From the NCBI GenBank assembly GCA_964539825.1, contig CAZIKF010000016.1, forward strand, positions 1-64,000: a DNA stretch of 64,000 nt, given 5' to 3'. The position numbers were made by a program, and so were the translations under genes. The stretch is from CAZIKF01 sp964539825. GTDB lineage: Bacteria > Muiribacteriota > UBA6191. The notes below the pieces were generated by a model. The model saw only the letters and a program-made list of their open reading frames with translations. It made no database searches and was not told the origin of the DNA. Below, piece by piece: positions 1 to 8,150 of this stretch (within the stretch, counting starts at the first letter, position 1; every line of letters starts with the position of its first letter).

Positions 1-211
1 ATATTTCCTGGAAATCTATCTATTTTTGATTTTCAGACCCATTTTTCTAAGCCATATATAAATATATATAAACTATTATGATATACATATCCACTTGTAT
101 GCTTTTAATTCTAAATCAAAATAATGCATTAATTTTGCCCCGACATTTCCAATTTATCCTGGGGAACTTCTTTTCTTGATTCTTTAAGTGCGTTTTGCAC
201 TAAAGAGAGAT
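1..211. other. AT-rich intergenic stretch without a gene
   Basis: No convincing reading frame is present. The stretch is AT-rich, with runs of TATATA around 50-75. A 13-base palindrome (ATTTCC-T-GGAAAT) sits at 3-15. The same palindrome with a different central base lies upstream of the SEL1 lipoprotein gene at 23469-23481. Confidence 0.5.
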
Positions 212-252
212 AAAAAAAGGGGTCATCCATGATGGAGGACGGCCCCTTTTTC
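212..252 (-). terminator. Rho-independent terminator after the SapC-family gene
   Basis: A GGGG/CCCC stem, extended by A5/T5 pairs and a second short TCC/GGA stem, is flanked by T-tracts in both directions. It starts about 50 bases beyond the stop codon of the SapC-family gene on the minus strand. The symmetric tails mean it could also stop transcription arriving from the left. Confidence 0.75.
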
Positions 253-304
253 AATTTATGCCGGAAATCTCTTAAAATCAGCTTTCCAACTATTTTAACC
301 TGGC

Positions 305-1063
305 TTAATTTACGGCTTCTTCGTCTGTGAATCGCTCACTGACTTCCTCGGTAGTGACCACTGAAGGTTCCTTAAATCCAAGCAATCTTTCAATTTGTGC
401 CAGAGAACTCAGATGCGCATACATGACAGGCAGGTAGCGTTTCTCGCGAAGTTCCATGAACTTCTCATCGGAAAGAGAATTGAGTCTCTCTTCATTGAGA
501 ACATAAGCGCCAGCGATATTCTTAATCTCCTGCTCCACACGGACCTTCATATTCAGGGGAGTGAACATATTCAAAGCGGTCATATACTGACAGAATTCTT
601 CGGTGAAGCGTTCCATCTGCTGAAGTTCACCAAGGTATTTTTTAACGGTTTCCATGACTTCTGCGGGTTCCCCGGACTTATCAAATAAATCCTGACCCTC
701 TTTTTCGTTTACAAGATCACTGTCTTCATCGAGACAAACCGTATAGCGATTCTCCTCGGGAGTTTTAGCGAGGGAAAAGGGATACCTGCGGATAATGGCA
801 GGTATATAGGATGCCTTCCATTTTCCGTCTTCTTGAACGAAGAGATTTTCTCCGGCATTGAGTCCTAGTAATACCGTGGGACGGAACTGGTCCTTTTCCT
901 TATCCTCAAGAAAAACAATCGGGTAAGTAGACGCAGCACGGGAGAATTCGTGAACCATGATCGAGGCAAGATGTACATCCTTGGCAAAATCAAAATTACT
1001 AAGCGGCTTAACCTTTTTCTTTTTGTGGGCTTCCTTGGTGATTGGGACGATGTTTTTAAACAT
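305..1063 (-). CDS. SapC family protein
   Basis: The 252-residue protein matches the SapC family (originally named from S-layer/peptide-resistance loci). The match rests on the N-terminal hydrophilic segment followed by the 'YPIVFLEDKE' block, the 'PTVLLGLNAGENLFV' block and the 'YIPAIIRRYPF' block. It has no signal peptide or membrane segment. I chose the ATG at 1063, not the upstream start at 1120, because CAGGAG lies about 8 bases before it and the upstream codons look non-coding. The biochemical role of SapC proteins is not established. In other bacteria they often sit next to TonB-dependent receptors and tryptophan halogenase-like genes. A TonB receptor does lie just upstream here, separated by a repeat-rich 500-base gap. 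A terminator follows the gene. Confidence 0.8.
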   Translation of the reverse strand: MFKNIVPITKEAHKKKKVKPLSNFDFAKDVHLASIMVHEFSRAASTYPIVFLEDKEKDQFRPTVLLGLNAGENLFVQEDGKWKASYIPAIIRRYPFSLAKTPEENRYTVCLDEDSDLVNEKEGQDLFDKSGEPAEVMETVKKYLGELQQMERFTEEFCQYMTALNMFTPLNMKVRVEQEIKNIAGAYVLNEERLNSLSDEKFMELREKRYLPVMYAHLSSLAQIERLLGFKEPSVVTTEEVSERFTDEEAVN

Positions 1064-1208
1064 TTGAATACTCCTGTATTGAAAATCAATATTTTCCCGG
1101 TTGAAACATAGGGTGCACAATTATGCCTCCCTATGCCCTGAGAGTCCAATTTTTGATCGTAAATAGTGCGGATATGATAAGAAAATGAGTATTTATAGTA
1201 GCTAGGAG

Positions 1209-1378
1209 TCTGTCGGAGAATTGAGTTTGTGACGAGACCGAGCGAAAGAATCAGGATCAAGGTAGAGGCAATAAAATTGCCGAGGGTGTGCTGGAGCACA
1301 TTGAGAGCGGTTTTCTCGGTGACAACGCCGAGCCTGTTTTTTGCAGCCGGTCGCAGTAAAAGGCAATTCTCCGACAGA
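1209..1378. mobile_element. MITE-like element or IS remnant with 15-base inverted ends
   Basis: A perfect 15-base inverted repeat (TCTGTCGGAGAATTG at 1209-1223, its complement at 1364-1378) bounds 170 bases. The interior holds several short hairpins (around 1271, 1288 and 1315) and no complete gene. The pattern suits a miniature inverted-repeat element or an internally deleted insertion sequence. I could not identify a clear target-site duplication or the parent family. It ends 14 bases before the duplicated kinase fragment, so it may mark the rearrangement that produced that fragment. Confidence 0.45.
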
Positions 1379-1392
1379 GGCTCCCAGGGAAC

Positions 1393-1556
1393 TGGAAGGG
1401 TGAAAAAGAAGGTGCATCCCTCCCCTTTTTTGGATTCTACCCAGACTCTACCTCCGTGGCGCTCAATAATTCTCTTTGATAGCGCTAACCCAACTCCGGT
1501 TCCCTCATACTCTTCGGGGGTATGAAGCTTTTGAAAGATGGTAAAAATTCTCTCAA
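1393..1556 (-). pseudogene. Duplicated C-terminal fragment of the neighbouring histidine kinase
   Basis: These 164 bases align without gaps to 3627-3790, inside the histidine-kinase gene, with four mismatches that I could count (about 98% identity). The copied part encodes the F and G2 boxes and the last strands of the ATPase domain, ending just before the kinase C-terminus. No start codon or upstream kinase sequence is present, so it cannot make a working kinase. It lies immediately downstream of the TonB receptor in the same orientation, so the receptor gene is bracketed by direct repeats. The high identity indicates a recent event or gene conversion. Confidence 0.85.
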
Positions 1557-1570
1557 TGGATACGCTCTCC

Positions 1571-3541
1571 TTAAAACTTGTAGCTCAGACCAATACCCAC
1601 GATTCTGCCCGCCTCAGGAACGCCGATTTCAGAGTCCCATAGGGATGGGTTTCTTAGGTTTCGATCAAAGAGATTTCGTACCCAAAAGTATGCGCTGGTG
1701 GTCTCCCTGATATGATAAGACAGGGAAATATCCGTACGCAGGTAAGAAGATAGCGGATTTGCCGTTGCAGAAGTTCCATCCTTCCACTCACCCATATAAC
1801 GGATCCCAAACCATGCATTCCATCTTGAGTTGATTGGTTTATAGTCGGTCAGAAGGTTCAGTATGTGCCTTGGAAACGCCTCATAGGAGCTTCCAGTATC
1901 CTTATTCATACTTCTAATCCTCGATGCTGAAAGCGTACTCTCCCACTCCCTGGAGAACTTTCTTTTATAGGACATCTCCACACCATTCGATTCGTTTTTT
2001 TCAATGTTTGCGAAAGCCACAGCGACAGGGTCCTGCTGAATCCCATCCTTCCAGCGGTTTTCAAAATAAGTCAGCTGGAAATGGGAGTTACCGCTGTGTT
2101 TCATGTATACCAGTTCCATGGAATCCATTTCTTCCGGCTTTATGTCAGGATTTCCGGCAACTCTTCCGGTTCCGGAAATCTCCCCGGCAGTAGGTGCTCG
2201 AAAGGCATTTCCGTATAACGCCTTCCAAGTTGTTTCCTCATTTGGGTGATAAACCAGACCGAGGCGTGGTGTAAACTGGTTCCCGAATCCAGGATAACGA
2301 TCTAACCTGGCTCCGTAATGAAGGTTCATCTGATCGTTTAGCGGAATCCTTCCCTGGTAAAAAACACCCTTGGCGGTACCCTTTATTCCGTCAAAAACGT
2401 CGGGAGAGGCACCGCTATTGAGGAATCCCAGGTAGGTTTCTTTAACCCTTAGACGGTCAAGATCAGCCCCTACTACCCATCGAACGGAATTTCTACCTTT
2501 CTCAGGACTTTTTAATCGAAGCTGAAGACCGGATCGTAAATCTTTTCGACCCGAGATCCGCCGATCGTCAGGAGGTGCGGAGTCAAATTGAAAATCAAAC
2601 CGGGAACTCCAGTGGTAAGCAGATATCTCCAGTGTTCTCCCTTGTTTCAATTCCCGGTGATGGGAAGCCTTCAGGAAATTAAAGCGGGTATCGGCATAAG
2701 CATTATCTTCAGCAGCACCAAAAAAGGGACCGAAAACAGAGAGAAGGCCAGGAGACTCATCAGTTTCCCACTGGTGGGAAAGAAAGGTCACTTCATAGCG
2801 GCTTGCGGTTTCGCTCTTTACCGACCATTTCAAAAGCCCGGTACCGGCCTGCCAGGTTTCTGAACGCTCTAGAGTTTGACCCGGATTCTGGTAGCTCTGG
2901 TAGGAGAGATGCTGGTTCCCCTGGCCGCTAACGGAAAAGTTGGCGCTGATACGCTGGTCTCTGCCTAAGGATTGACTGGTACGTAGAGTAAATTCAGAAA
3001 GTTTGCCATCGGATACGCTGGAATAAAACTCTGACTCATCCATTCCCGGGTCATAGGTGTTTAGTGCTATAACACCCACAAAGGCATCCGCTCCATAGAT
3101 AGCGGAACCTGGGCCCCTGACCATCTCCATGCTGTCAAATATTTGCAGGTTGAGATTGGACCGGCCATAGAGCCCGGTCCGAAAGGACAAACCATTCAGA
3201 GGAACACCGTCAAGAAGATAGGCTTTTCCTCTGACGGTAGAAGTATTTGTAGGAAAACCCCGTACTGCTATTCCAGTCCCGCCCCAGGTTGAATAGGTAG
3301 CAATTCCGGGAAGAAAATCTAGAAGATCCCTCAGGCCGCGTTTTGAACCGCGCCTGGTCCACTCCTCCCTCTCAATATAGCTAACTACTGCGGGGGTATC
3401 CGATTCTCTCTCTTCAAAGAGAGAAGAGACACGGACCCTGATCTCCATTAATTCCTCAAGGTCCATCTCATGTAAATTTTCAGCCATCAAAACTGCTGGA
3501 GATATTTGTATCACTAAAGCGGCTAATAGCTTTAAATTCAT
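1571..3541 (-). CDS. TonB-dependent outer-membrane receptor
   Basis: The 656-residue protein begins with a signal peptide (positions 1-20, cleavage near LMA-EN). A plug domain follows at about 45-155, with 'GLRDLLDFLPGI', 'VRGFPTN', 'YLLDGVPLN' and 'MVRGPGSAIYGADAFVGVI', which are standard TonB-receptor motifs. The rest is a 22-strand-type barrel rich in aromatic and charged alternation, ending in the sorting signal 'YKF'. 'DLEELMEIRV' near the N-terminus resembles a TonB-box-proximal region seen in many such receptors. The substrate cannot be read from the sequence; heme, siderophore, cobalamin or others are all possible. AGGAGAG precedes the ATG at 3541. The gene lies just downstream of a histidine kinase and is flanked by a direct repeat of that kinase's 3' end. 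Confidence 0.92.
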   Translation of the reverse strand: MNLKLLAALVIQISPAVLMAENLHEMDLEELMEIRVRVSSLFEERESDTPAVVSYIEREEWTRRGSKRGLRDLLDFLPGIATYSTWGGTGIAVRGFPTNTSTVRGKAYLLDGVPLNGLSFRTGLYGRSNLNLQIFDSMEMVRGPGSAIYGADAFVGVIALNTYDPGMDESEFYSSVSDGKLSEFTLRTSQSLGRDQRISANFSVSGQGNQHLSYQSYQNPGQTLERSETWQAGTGLLKWSVKSETASRYEVTFLSHQWETDESPGLLSVFGPFFGAAEDNAYADTRFNFLKASHHRELKQGRTLEISAYHWSSRFDFQFDSAPPDDRRISGRKDLRSGLQLRLKSPEKGRNSVRWVVGADLDRLRVKETYLGFLNSGASPDVFDGIKGTAKGVFYQGRIPLNDQMNLHYGARLDRYPGFGNQFTPRLGLVYHPNEETTWKALYGNAFRAPTAGEISGTGRVAGNPDIKPEEMDSMELVYMKHSGNSHFQLTYFENRWKDGIQQDPVAVAFANIEKNESNGVEMSYKRKFSREWESTLSASRIRSMNKDTGSSYEAFPRHILNLLTDYKPINSRWNAWFGIRYMGEWKDGTSATANPLSSYLRTDISLSYHIRETTSAYFWVRNLFDRNLRNPSLWDSEIGVPEAGRIVGIGLSYKF

Positions 3542-3605
3542 GACTCTCCTATTGCAACAAATAAACTGAACGAACTAGAAAAACCAGGGTTGCAGCCGCA
3601 AAGAA

Positions 3606-4766
3606 CTAAGCTTCCTCTTTCTCAAATGGAAGGGTGAAAAAGAAGGTGCATCCCTCCCCTTTTTTGGATTCTACCCAGACCCTACCTCCGTGGCGCTCAA
3701 TAATTCTCTTTGAGAGCGCCAACCCAACTCCGGTTCCCTCGTACTCTTCGGGGGTATGAAGCTTTTGAAAGATGGTAAAAATTCTCTCAAAGAATCGCTC
3801 ATCAATTCCAATTCCGTTATCCCTGACGCTAAAAACCCATTCCAGCCCCACCTTCCTGGATTCAGTGTGAACTTTAACGGATGCGCCGGATCGAAACTTC
3901 AGGGCATTATCAAATAGATGTCTCCACACCCTCGTCACCTGGTTACGATCCACCCAGAGTACGGGAAGGTCTCCTATCGTGAATTGCACTTCAACCTCAT
4001 GATAATCTTTCTCAAGAGTTGATCTCGCATCTTCAGCCAGTTTATTGAGACTGACCTCGGTAAAATCTTTGCCCCTTGAGTTCACCCTGGAAAAATCAAG
4101 AATGTCATGGATCATATTCTTCATTCTCCGGGCCCCATCAACCGCAAATCCTATAAATTCCTGATTGCTTTGATCAAGTTGACCTTTAGACCGCTGGTTT
4201 AGAAGACCAAGGTAGGAGCTAATCATACGCAGGGGTTCTTGCAGATCATGGGAGGAAATATACGCGAATTGCTCAAGCTCACCACGGGAGTTCTCTAATT
4301 CCGCGCTGGTTTTTTCAAGATCCGACAAGAGTCGAGTCCGCTCAGAGTAATATCTAAGAATACGGTTTAGCGTCTCAGAATTCTCCTCGCCCTTCAACAA
4401 GTAATCCAAAGCCCCATCCTTCAAGCATTTCACGGCTAAATCCCTGTCTTTAACAGGAATTAGCACAATAAGAGCGGTAGGGTTCGAATCCGAACCCCCT
4501 TTCTGAAGTTGTAGAAGGTCTTTAAAGCCAGGAAGGGAATAATCCGCAAATAGAAGTTCATAGGAGTTTGTTTCCAGCAATTGTAAAGCCTGCTCCGAGC
4601 TGGGGACATCGTGGAAATTGAAAACGATTCCGCTTACCGCTTCAAGATTCTTTCTTAATTGCTGTGCCTCGTCCTTATCTTCCAAAACAAGAAGAGCATT
4701 GAGGATAGGAGCGTGATCTTGACCGGCCGTTGGGGATACCGGGGAGATACATTGGGTCTGGGACAT
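3606..4766 (-). CDS. Receiver-histidine kinase hybrid (cytosolic)
   Basis: The 386-residue protein has an N-terminal receiver-like domain (about 22-140, acceptor D75 in 'LLFADYSLPG', lysine K125). A coiled linker follows, then a dimerisation/phosphoacceptor helix with 'SSHDLQEPLR' (H173) and an ATPase domain with N box 'HLFDNALKF', G1 'DNGIGI' and G2 'GTGVGLALSKR'. The H-box is of the phytochrome/NtrY-like type. There is no membrane segment, so input probably arrives through the receiver. The conserved Thr/Ser after strand 4 of the receiver appears to be Ile ('IVLIPV'). A TATAAT-like hexamer lies only 6 bases before the ATG, which would suit a leaderless transcript. The gene could also be read from the purine/symporter operon upstream. 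Its 3' end is copied at 1393-1556. Confidence 0.9.
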   Translation of the reverse strand: MSQTQCISPVSPTAGQDHAPILNALLVLEDKDEAQQLRKNLEAVSGIVFNFHDVPSSEQALQLLETNSYELLFADYSLPGFKDLLQLQKGGSDSNPTALIVLIPVKDRDLAVKCLKDGALDYLLKGEENSETLNRILRYYSERTRLLSDLEKTSAELENSRGELEQFAYISSHDLQEPLRMISSYLGLLNQRSKGQLDQSNQEFIGFAVDGARRMKNMIHDILDFSRVNSRGKDFTEVSLNKLAEDARSTLEKDYHEVEVQFTIGDLPVLWVDRNQVTRVWRHLFDNALKFRSGASVKVHTESRKVGLEWVFSVRDNGIGIDERFFERIFTIFQKLHTPEEYEGTGVGLALSKRIIERHGGRVWVESKKGEGCTFFFTLPFEKEEA

Positions 4767-4801
4767 CGGTCCATTATATACCCAAAGGACAAAGGATTAG
4801 A

Positions 4802-6340
4802 TTATTGAGTTTCGCTTTCTTTTCTTGAGGAGTAGAGCCAATCCATGAGCAGCACGGCCAAACCCGCCAGAATTCCAACCCCGGCAGTTAATCCAGGGTT
4901 GATATGATCTCCCGGGTATCGAAGGGAGGGGTCGTTGGTAAAGAGGGATAGTGAAGGTATGAATCGCAGGGACAAGTGTGTAGCGACGGAGATAAAAGCT
5001 GCCAAAAAGACGCTCGAACGGCGGATCTGGAAATCAAACATACCGCAGATCAGGGGGAAGACCGAGACATTGCAAAATGCATAGATCCAGGTCTGTGCAT
5101 AAATCGCGATGGAAAGACTCTTAGAATAGTACTGCTGCAAGCAAAGCACATAGGCAAGGATTCCAAGTCCCACGAGTGTAAGCTGGGAAACCCTGAGCGC
5201 TAACTTGAGCCTGGCCTGGCGGTCGAGAGACTCAAGGCTTGATTTTCTCAGGTTGAGATACAGATCATTAGAAAAAATGGCTGTAAGAGCCACCAAGATC
5301 CCATCAAGAGTCGACATTCCAGCTGCTAAAAGAGCGATGGAAACCAGTGACGTGATCGCTGGATGGAAGCTCTTGGCGATATACAGTGATGTAACCTGAT
5401 CGATGGAGCCCAGGTATTGTCCTTCAAAAAGCACTCTTGAGTAGAGTCCAACGGACATAACCAGAAGATAGAGGAGTCCAATGATCACGGTATACAGAAG
5501 GTACTTATTCACCTCTGCATCCGTCTTGACATAGAGAGACTTTATCAGGAAGTGAGGTTGGGCTGTCAGTGCGAATCCCACGCAGAAATTTGCCACAAAT
5601 ACTTCGAAAAAATTGCGAAACAAAGCGCTGGTGGGATTGATTGCCTTCAGTAAATTAGGATCCTGAGCTTTCAGAGATGTCCACAGCTCCCCACTTAGCA
5701 GATGCCATCCTGAGCCAACCAATAGCAGTGCTACCGCGATCATTAGAAAACCCTGCACCGTATTCGTATAGACATGGGCATAGGTTCCACCAAAAAAAGT
5801 ATAGGAAAAGACAAAGAGGATGATAAACAGAAGCGCTGCTTCAAAGTGATAGGTAGGGAAGATCTGCACGAGACCAAGGGTCGTATCAATCAGTATGGCG
5901 GAACCATAAGCAATGAGAACCACCATAGCGATCATTACCATGTTCATCAGGGCATAAACAATGGTCAGGGTAGTGCTATCAAATCTCTGGCCTATCCACT
6001 GGGGTACGGTCAACGCCTTAGTTTGATTTCCATATTTTCGAAATCCCTTTGAAAGAATGATAATCCCAAGGAATAAGCCGCCTCCCGCCGCAATTCCGAA
6101 GCCACAGAGTGCTGAAATTCCGTAGGCATATACAAAGCCGGGATTGATCACAAAAGTGGCTGTACTCGTCATGGTGGCTGCCAGGGCAAAGGCAACAACC
6201 CAGGGCTTCATATCCTGGTTTCCCACCGCGTAACTATCCAGTGACGAAGTTTTTTTGTTCCCCAGCCATGCCAGGTAGAAGGTCACCACTATATAGAGAC
6301 CAAAAGCTACCCACTTTACCCAGTCATAAGATTCCATCAA
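4802..6340 (-). CDS. Sodium:solute symporter family transporter
   Basis: The 512-residue inner-membrane protein has about 13 hydrophobic helices. It carries N-terminal SSS-family features: 'SSLDSYAVGNQDMKPWVVAFALAAT' (positions 32-56), 'GPGF'-like 'INPGFVYAYG', 'TVPQWIGQRF' and 'HVYTNTVQG'. Such proteins couple Na+ entry to uptake of substrates such as proline, pantothenate, sugars or carboxylates; the substrate is not evident here. The start lies 6 bases after the purH stop, with AAGGA overlapping that stop, so it is co-transcribed with the purine genes. This suggests, but does not show, a purine-related or precursor substrate. A Na+ gradient could come from the Na+-NQR encoded at the other end of the window. 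Confidence 0.88.
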   Translation of the reverse strand: MMESYDWVKWVAFGLYIVVTFYLAWLGNKKTSSLDSYAVGNQDMKPWVVAFALAATMTSTATFVINPGFVYAYGISALCGFGIAAGGGLFLGIIILSKGFRKYGNQTKALTVPQWIGQRFDSTTLTIVYALMNMVMIAMVVLIAYGSAILIDTTLGLVQIFPTYHFEAALLFIILFVFSYTFFGGTYAHVYTNTVQGFLMIAVALLLVGSGWHLLSGELWTSLKAQDPNLLKAINPTSALFRNFFEVFVANFCVGFALTAQPHFLIKSLYVKTDAEVNKYLLYTVIIGLLYLLVMSVGLYSRVLFEGQYLGSIDQVTSLYIAKSFHPAITSLVSIALLAAGMSTLDGILVALTAIFSNDLYLNLRKSSLESLDRQARLKLALRVSQLTLVGLGILAYVLCLQQYYSKSLSIAIYAQTWIYAFCNVSVFPLICGMFDFQIRRSSVFLAAFISVATHLSLRFIPSLSLFTNDPSLRYPGDHINPGLTAGVGILAGLAVLLMDWLYSSRKESETQ

Positions 6341-6346
6341 ATATCC

Positions 6347-8149
6347 TTAGTGCTTGAAGTGACGCATCCCAGAGAAGATCATGACCATCTCAAGACGGTT
6401 AGCCGCTTCAATGACCTCGTCGTCACGCATAGAGCCTCCCGGTTGAATCACATGACGAATTCCGCAGCGCGCCAACTGCTCCAATCCGTCGGCGAAGGGA
6501 AAGAAGGCGTCTGATGCTGCCACGCAGTGCAAAGCCAGCTGATCGCGAATGTAATCCTCCTCCTCCATCTGCTGAATTCCGGGAAACTGCTCTCGAAGAA
6601 AGTTGATTTCAGATTTGAGGATAGCATTGTGATACGGTGTTCCCTGCCCCTTAATCACGCGAAACTCCTCTCGCAGATTCTCAACCGCTCTTGAAATCGC
6701 GATCTGGGCACTATCTTTACGGTTAGGCTGCCCCATTCCTGCCCCGATAAGTTGCAATCCTCCACAGGGTAGTAAACGACCGATTCCGATGGCATTTGAT
6801 TTGAGATGCTTGGTGCTTCGATTGGCAAAGTCGAAAACCGGACCCATTTCGGGGTTAGGTTCACGAGCACTCACCACACCTACCATACGTTGAGTGTTGG
6901 TATGAGGGTCCAGGATATATTGAGCTCTGCCAAGAATTGAATTCGAGTCCAGGGATAGGATATTTGAATGATCTGCCTGCTGGATTAACAATCCCCCTCG
7001 AATACTTCGAAGTTCCCTCCTATCCCCTTGCGGAATCCGTAGAGAACCAAGCTCCATCAGACGCAGTTTACGTTTGGACTTTTTACCCCGCAGCCATTCC
7101 AGGGCCTCAGGTGTAAAGGAGGGGGCCAGGATCAACTCCACAAACCATCCCTTAGAACCGCTGCCTGATTCGCGGTTTGTAAGCACCTCAAACACTTCCC
7201 GGGTCACTTCCGTATTAAATGCCAGAACTCCTCCAAAAGCACTGGTTGGATCGCCCTGCCAGGCTCTCTGAATGGCTCTTTCAGAACTCTGGGCCAGGGC
7301 AAGTCCACAAGGATTTCCATGCTTAAGAACAACCACGCAGGGCTCTTCCACTGACTGAAATTCCAGCAGGGCACCCAGGGCACTATCCCCATCCAGGTAA
7401 TTATTGTAACCAAGTACATCTCCATGAACCTGTTCTGCCCTGAGTAGGGAGGGACCAGGCTCTTCTTCGATGTGCGCCAGAGCACCTTTCTGATGCCAGT
7501 TTTCTGCGTATTTTTCAAGATCTTGAACATCTTCCAGGCAGATTTGCTCACTTCTCTTACCTTCGAAGCTGGAACCCAGGAATGTTTCGATCGCACGATC
7601 GTAGCGACCCGTGTGTTGAAATACTTTAACTGCCAGACGCCTTCTCATGGAAAGCATCACTTTACCCCCGCGAAGCTCAGAGATAATCTCCTCATAATCG
7701 CCGGGATCCACCACCGCGAGTACATCACGATGGTTCTTGGCCGCCGCGCGAAGCAGTGTTGGTCCACCAACATCAATCTGCTCAAGGACAATATCCAGGT
7801 CATCAGGATTAGCTTTGGCGGTCGCCTCAAAGGGATAGAGATTTACGGCAACCAGATCAATGGAGCGAATCTTATGTTTACGAACCTGTTCGCGATGACC
7901 TTGATCCGATCTCTTGTAGAGGATTCCACCATGCACTACCGGATGTAGGGTCTTTACCCTGCCCTCAAGCATCTCTTCGGTACCGGTCAGGTCCTGAACC
8001 TCCAGTACCTTAACTCCGCTTTCGAGCAAATGTGCTGCGGTTCCTCCGGTGGAAACTATCTCAAAACCAAGATCCTGTAACGAGCGGGCAAACTCCACTA
8101 CCCCTGTTTTATCGGACACACTGATGAGCGCGATTGGTTCAGTTTTCAT
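6347..8149 (-). CDS. purH: Bifunctional AICAR formyltransferase / IMP cyclohydrolase
   Basis: The 600-residue enzyme performs the last two steps to IMP. The N-terminal IMP cyclohydrolase (MGS-like) domain has 'ISVSDKTGVVEFA', 'STGGTA', 'GRVKTLHPVVHGGIL' and 'NLYPF'. The transformylase part has 'LGYNNYLDGDSAL', 'KHGNPCG', 'GDPTSAFGGVLAFN', 'KSNAIGIG', 'ASDAFFPFADG' and 'QPGGSMRDDEVI', and ends in 'MRHFKH'. Motif order is normal. It is about 75 residues longer than E. coli PurH, through insertions in the middle and before 'ASDAFFPF'. The ATG at 8149 lies one base after the purF stop and is preceded by AAAGGG; two upstream in-frame ATG/other starts overlap purF and are less likely. It is the last purine gene of the operon. 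Confidence 0.96.
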   Translation of the reverse strand: MKTEPIALISVSDKTGVVEFARSLQDLGFEIVSTGGTAAHLLESGVKVLEVQDLTGTEEMLEGRVKTLHPVVHGGILYKRSDQGHREQVRKHKIRSIDLVAVNLYPFEATAKANPDDLDIVLEQIDVGGPTLLRAAAKNHRDVLAVVDPGDYEEIISELRGGKVMLSMRRRLAVKVFQHTGRYDRAIETFLGSSFEGKRSEQICLEDVQDLEKYAENWHQKGALAHIEEEPGPSLLRAEQVHGDVLGYNNYLDGDSALGALLEFQSVEEPCVVVLKHGNPCGLALAQSSERAIQRAWQGDPTSAFGGVLAFNTEVTREVFEVLTNRESGSGSKGWFVELILAPSFTPEALEWLRGKKSKRKLRLMELGSLRIPQGDRRELRSIRGGLLIQQADHSNILSLDSNSILGRAQYILDPHTNTQRMVGVVSAREPNPEMGPVFDFANRSTKHLKSNAIGIGRLLPCGGLQLIGAGMGQPNRKDSAQIAISRAVENLREEFRVIKGQGTPYHNAILKSEINFLREQFPGIQQMEEEDYIRDQLALHCVAASDAFFPFADGLEQLARCGIRHVIQPGGSMRDDEVIEAANRLEMVMIFSGMRHFKH

Positions 8150-8150
8150 A